A stretch of DNA of 6,141 nucleotides from Candidatus Poseidoniaceae archaeon (GTDB lineage Archaea > Thermoplasmatota > Poseidoniia > Poseidoniales > Poseidoniaceae), in assembly GCA_013330925.1 (NCBI GenBank), contig DUHJ01000142.1, positions 5,715 through 11,855 of the forward strand. The letters run 5' to 3'. Position numbers and translations under genes: made by a program. Shown here piece after piece: positions 4,657-6,141 of this stretch. The notes beneath the pieces were generated by a model that saw only the letters and a list, made by a program, of their open reading frames with translations, made no database searches and was not told the origin of the DNA. Each line of letters opens with the position of its first letter. The first letter of the stretch is position 1.

Positions 4657-6141
4657 TCAACGCTCCGACGAGCGTTCTCCGGGCAGCGGCTCATCGTCGC
4701 GCCGCGAACGGACCTTTGGGGGTGGAGCAGATGCAAATCGAGCTGCATCGTCGATCATCCGCTGCACGAGCACAGGTCCCCATCCCCGCCAAGCCTCAAC
4801 GTCAGCACGAAGGGCTGGGGTCATGCCCAGCAAGTCCTCAGGCGTCCGAACGCCGACCTCTGCCAAACGCCGAGCGCGCTGCCGCCCAACATGCCGTACC
4901 TTGACCAAACGAAGCAGGTCAGCCCGACAACCGTGCCGCACCCTGTGCCTTGATTCGTCGATGAGGGTGGTCAGGGACTGAAGGGCGGAAGCGTGGTCTT
5001 CATGGAACACATCGTCCGTGGCCAAGACCGCTTCACTGGCCGCGAGCAACCAGGCCATCAAGTCGGTGCGGTGATGCAGATCTCCGGGGGCAACGTCGTG
5101 CACGGCTTCGATCTGCCGCAAGGTCTTCTCATCGATCCAAGATTCGAGGAGCCATGCGGACTTGACCGTGGACAAATCGCGCTCTTGGAAGGGTTCGTCG
5201 ATGAGCACTTCATCGGTGACGTGCGCGTATTTCTTCCACAATTCGGAGTCGCGGTCCATGTCCTTGCTCTTCAACCACAGACGGGCAAAGTCGTTTGTGG
5301 AGGCCGCCAAATGCAGCAAACTGAACACCGTCACAGGTGCATCCTCACGCACCAAGCGGCGTACGGCACGACGTAGCCCAGTCCGTAGGACGGACGCGGA
5401 AGCAGGGTCGAGGTAGAGCCTTGTCACGGCCTCGCCCATCGGCGTGGCCTCGTAGCGCGTCGCCATATCACGTACGTTGGCCACAGTGACGGTGGCTTGG
5501 GTGAACGAGGAAGCCGACGTGAATCCAAACGCGGCAGGTGCGCTACGTTTCTTGTGCACAGCCGTGGGGATGGCTGACCCACCCTCCCAGAGCAAGTCGT
5601 CCCGCCCGTGAGCGGGTGCGGCCCAGGTAGGCACATCGTCGTCCCACGCCTCCTCCTCCACGGGAAGTGCGCTGGGCACGTAGCCTGGATCTGGATCAAG
5701 TCGCCTGAGGAAACGCTCCTCAACCAACCAATCGAGGATGGCCCCGAGGCGTTGAAGCAACTCTCCCGCTGGCCATTGGGTGGCGAGGAAGGTTCGCGAA
5801 AAGAAGGCCTCGATGTCCCCGCGATGTTCCAACCGGCCCGCCGCCACTGCGGAAAGAACGTGGATGCGCAACGCCGCCTCGTTGGCCAATTTCGAGGTCA
5901 CGTCTTCGACGGGTCCGTGGAAGTAGTGGTCGGCGATACGGTCGGCGACTTCCCAACCGTCGGTCCCTTTGCAGAGGACCCATGCTTCACCAAAATCGTC
6001 GTACCGGGGTCGACCCGCTCGACCGAGCATCTGGCGCACCTCCATCACGGGCATCGGTCGGCTTGCACCGTCATCGAAACGCTTCACGTCCCGGACAAGA
6101 ACCCGGCGAGCGGGGAGATTCACGCCGGCCGCAAGGGTGGG
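4657..6141 (-). CDS. hel308: Hel308-type superfamily 2 DNA helicase, 5' part outside the window
   Basis: The C-terminal 494 residues are present and the reading frame enters from beyond 6141. The visible part begins in helicase motif V (TLAAGVNLPARRVLVRD), followed by motif VI (QMLGRAGRPRYD, residues 37-48), which completes the second RecA domain. Next come SKLANEAALRIHVLSAVAAG and a winged-helix domain, then the ratchet domain with STVKSAWLLESWIDEKTLRQ and PGDLHHRTDLMAWLLAA (residues about 240-400). A helix-hairpin-helix segment (LVKVRHVGRQRARRLAEVGV, about 411-448) and a short charged tail (RSRRDDEPLPGERSSER) end the protein. Hel308 is an ATP-dependent 3'-5' helicase acting at stalled or branched replication forks. 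Motifs I-IV lie outside. Oddly, about 75 residues are inserted in the winged-helix domain between EERFLRRLD and YEATPMGEAVTRLYLDP. It probably shares a transcript with cgi121. Confidence 0.95.
   Translation of the reverse strand, partial: PTLAAGVNLPARRVLVRDVKRFDDGASRPMPVMEVRQMLGRAGRPRYDDFGEAWVLCKGTDGWEVADRIADHYFHGPVEDVTSKLANEAALRIHVLSAVAAGRLEHRGDIEAFFSRTFLATQWPAGELLQRLGAILDWLVEERFLRRLDPDPGYVPSALPVEEEAWDDDVPTWAAPAHGRDDLLWEGGSAIPTAVHKKRSAPAAFGFTSASSFTQATVTVANVRDMATRYEATPMGEAVTRLYLDPASASVLRTGLRRAVRRLVREDAPVTVFSLLHLAASTNDFARLWLKSKDMDRDSELWKKYAHVTDEVLIDEPFQERDLSTVKSAWLLESWIDEKTLRQIEAVHDVAPGDLHHRTDLMAWLLAASEAVLATDDVFHEDHASALQSLTTLIDESRHRVRHGCRADLLRLVKVRHVGRQRARRLAEVGVRTPEDLLGMTPALRADVEAWRGWGPVLVQRMIDDAARFASAPPPKVRSRRDDEPLPGERSSER

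Overview
The window is a compact, GC-rich block of archaeal chromosome in which every supported gene lies on the minus strand, so the reading order runs from position 6141 down to 1. The archaeal assignment rests on three genes: a Hel308-type Ski2-like helicase (motif VI QMLGRAGR, then winged-helix, ratchet and helix-hairpin-helix domains), a Cgi121 subunit of the KEOPS tRNA-modification complex, and a replication protein A (RPA) with several OB folds. Their combination points to a euryarchaeon. High GC and the protein style would suit a Thermoplasmatota/Poseidoniia-like (marine group II) lineage, but that finer placement is inference and needs a similarity search.

Layout in transcription order: (1) 6141-4657, the C-terminal 494 residues of hel308, entering from outside the window; (2) 4631-4158, cgi121; (3) a 38-nt gap with a TATA-like element; (4) 4119-2695, tldD, the catalytic subunit of the TldD/TldE zinc metalloprotease; (5) 2690-1293, pmbA/tldE, the partner subunit, 4 nt after the tldD stop; (6) a 161-nt spacer holding an inverted repeat and a possible 30-codon gene (1220-1128) with a full-length Shine-Dalgarno sequence, whose stop overlaps the next start as ATGA; (7) 1131-1, the first 377 residues of rpa, running out of the window.

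How the genes relate: hel308 and cgi121 form one likely transcription unit, a pairing familiar from euryarchaeal genomes. tldD and pmbA form a second, almost certainly cotranslated unit whose products form one heteromeric protease. rpa, probably preceded by the small ORF, forms a third or is reached by read-through, since no T-rich archaeal terminator is visible before it. Hel308 and RPA act together on single-stranded DNA at stalled forks. Cgi121 serves t6A tRNA modification and TldD/TldE serves peptide processing. No CRISPR array, rRNA, tRNA, insertion sequence or other mobile element was seen. The most notable points are the small ORF before rpa, a roughly 75-residue insertion in the Hel308 winged-helix domain, and a probable leaderless promoter for tldD.
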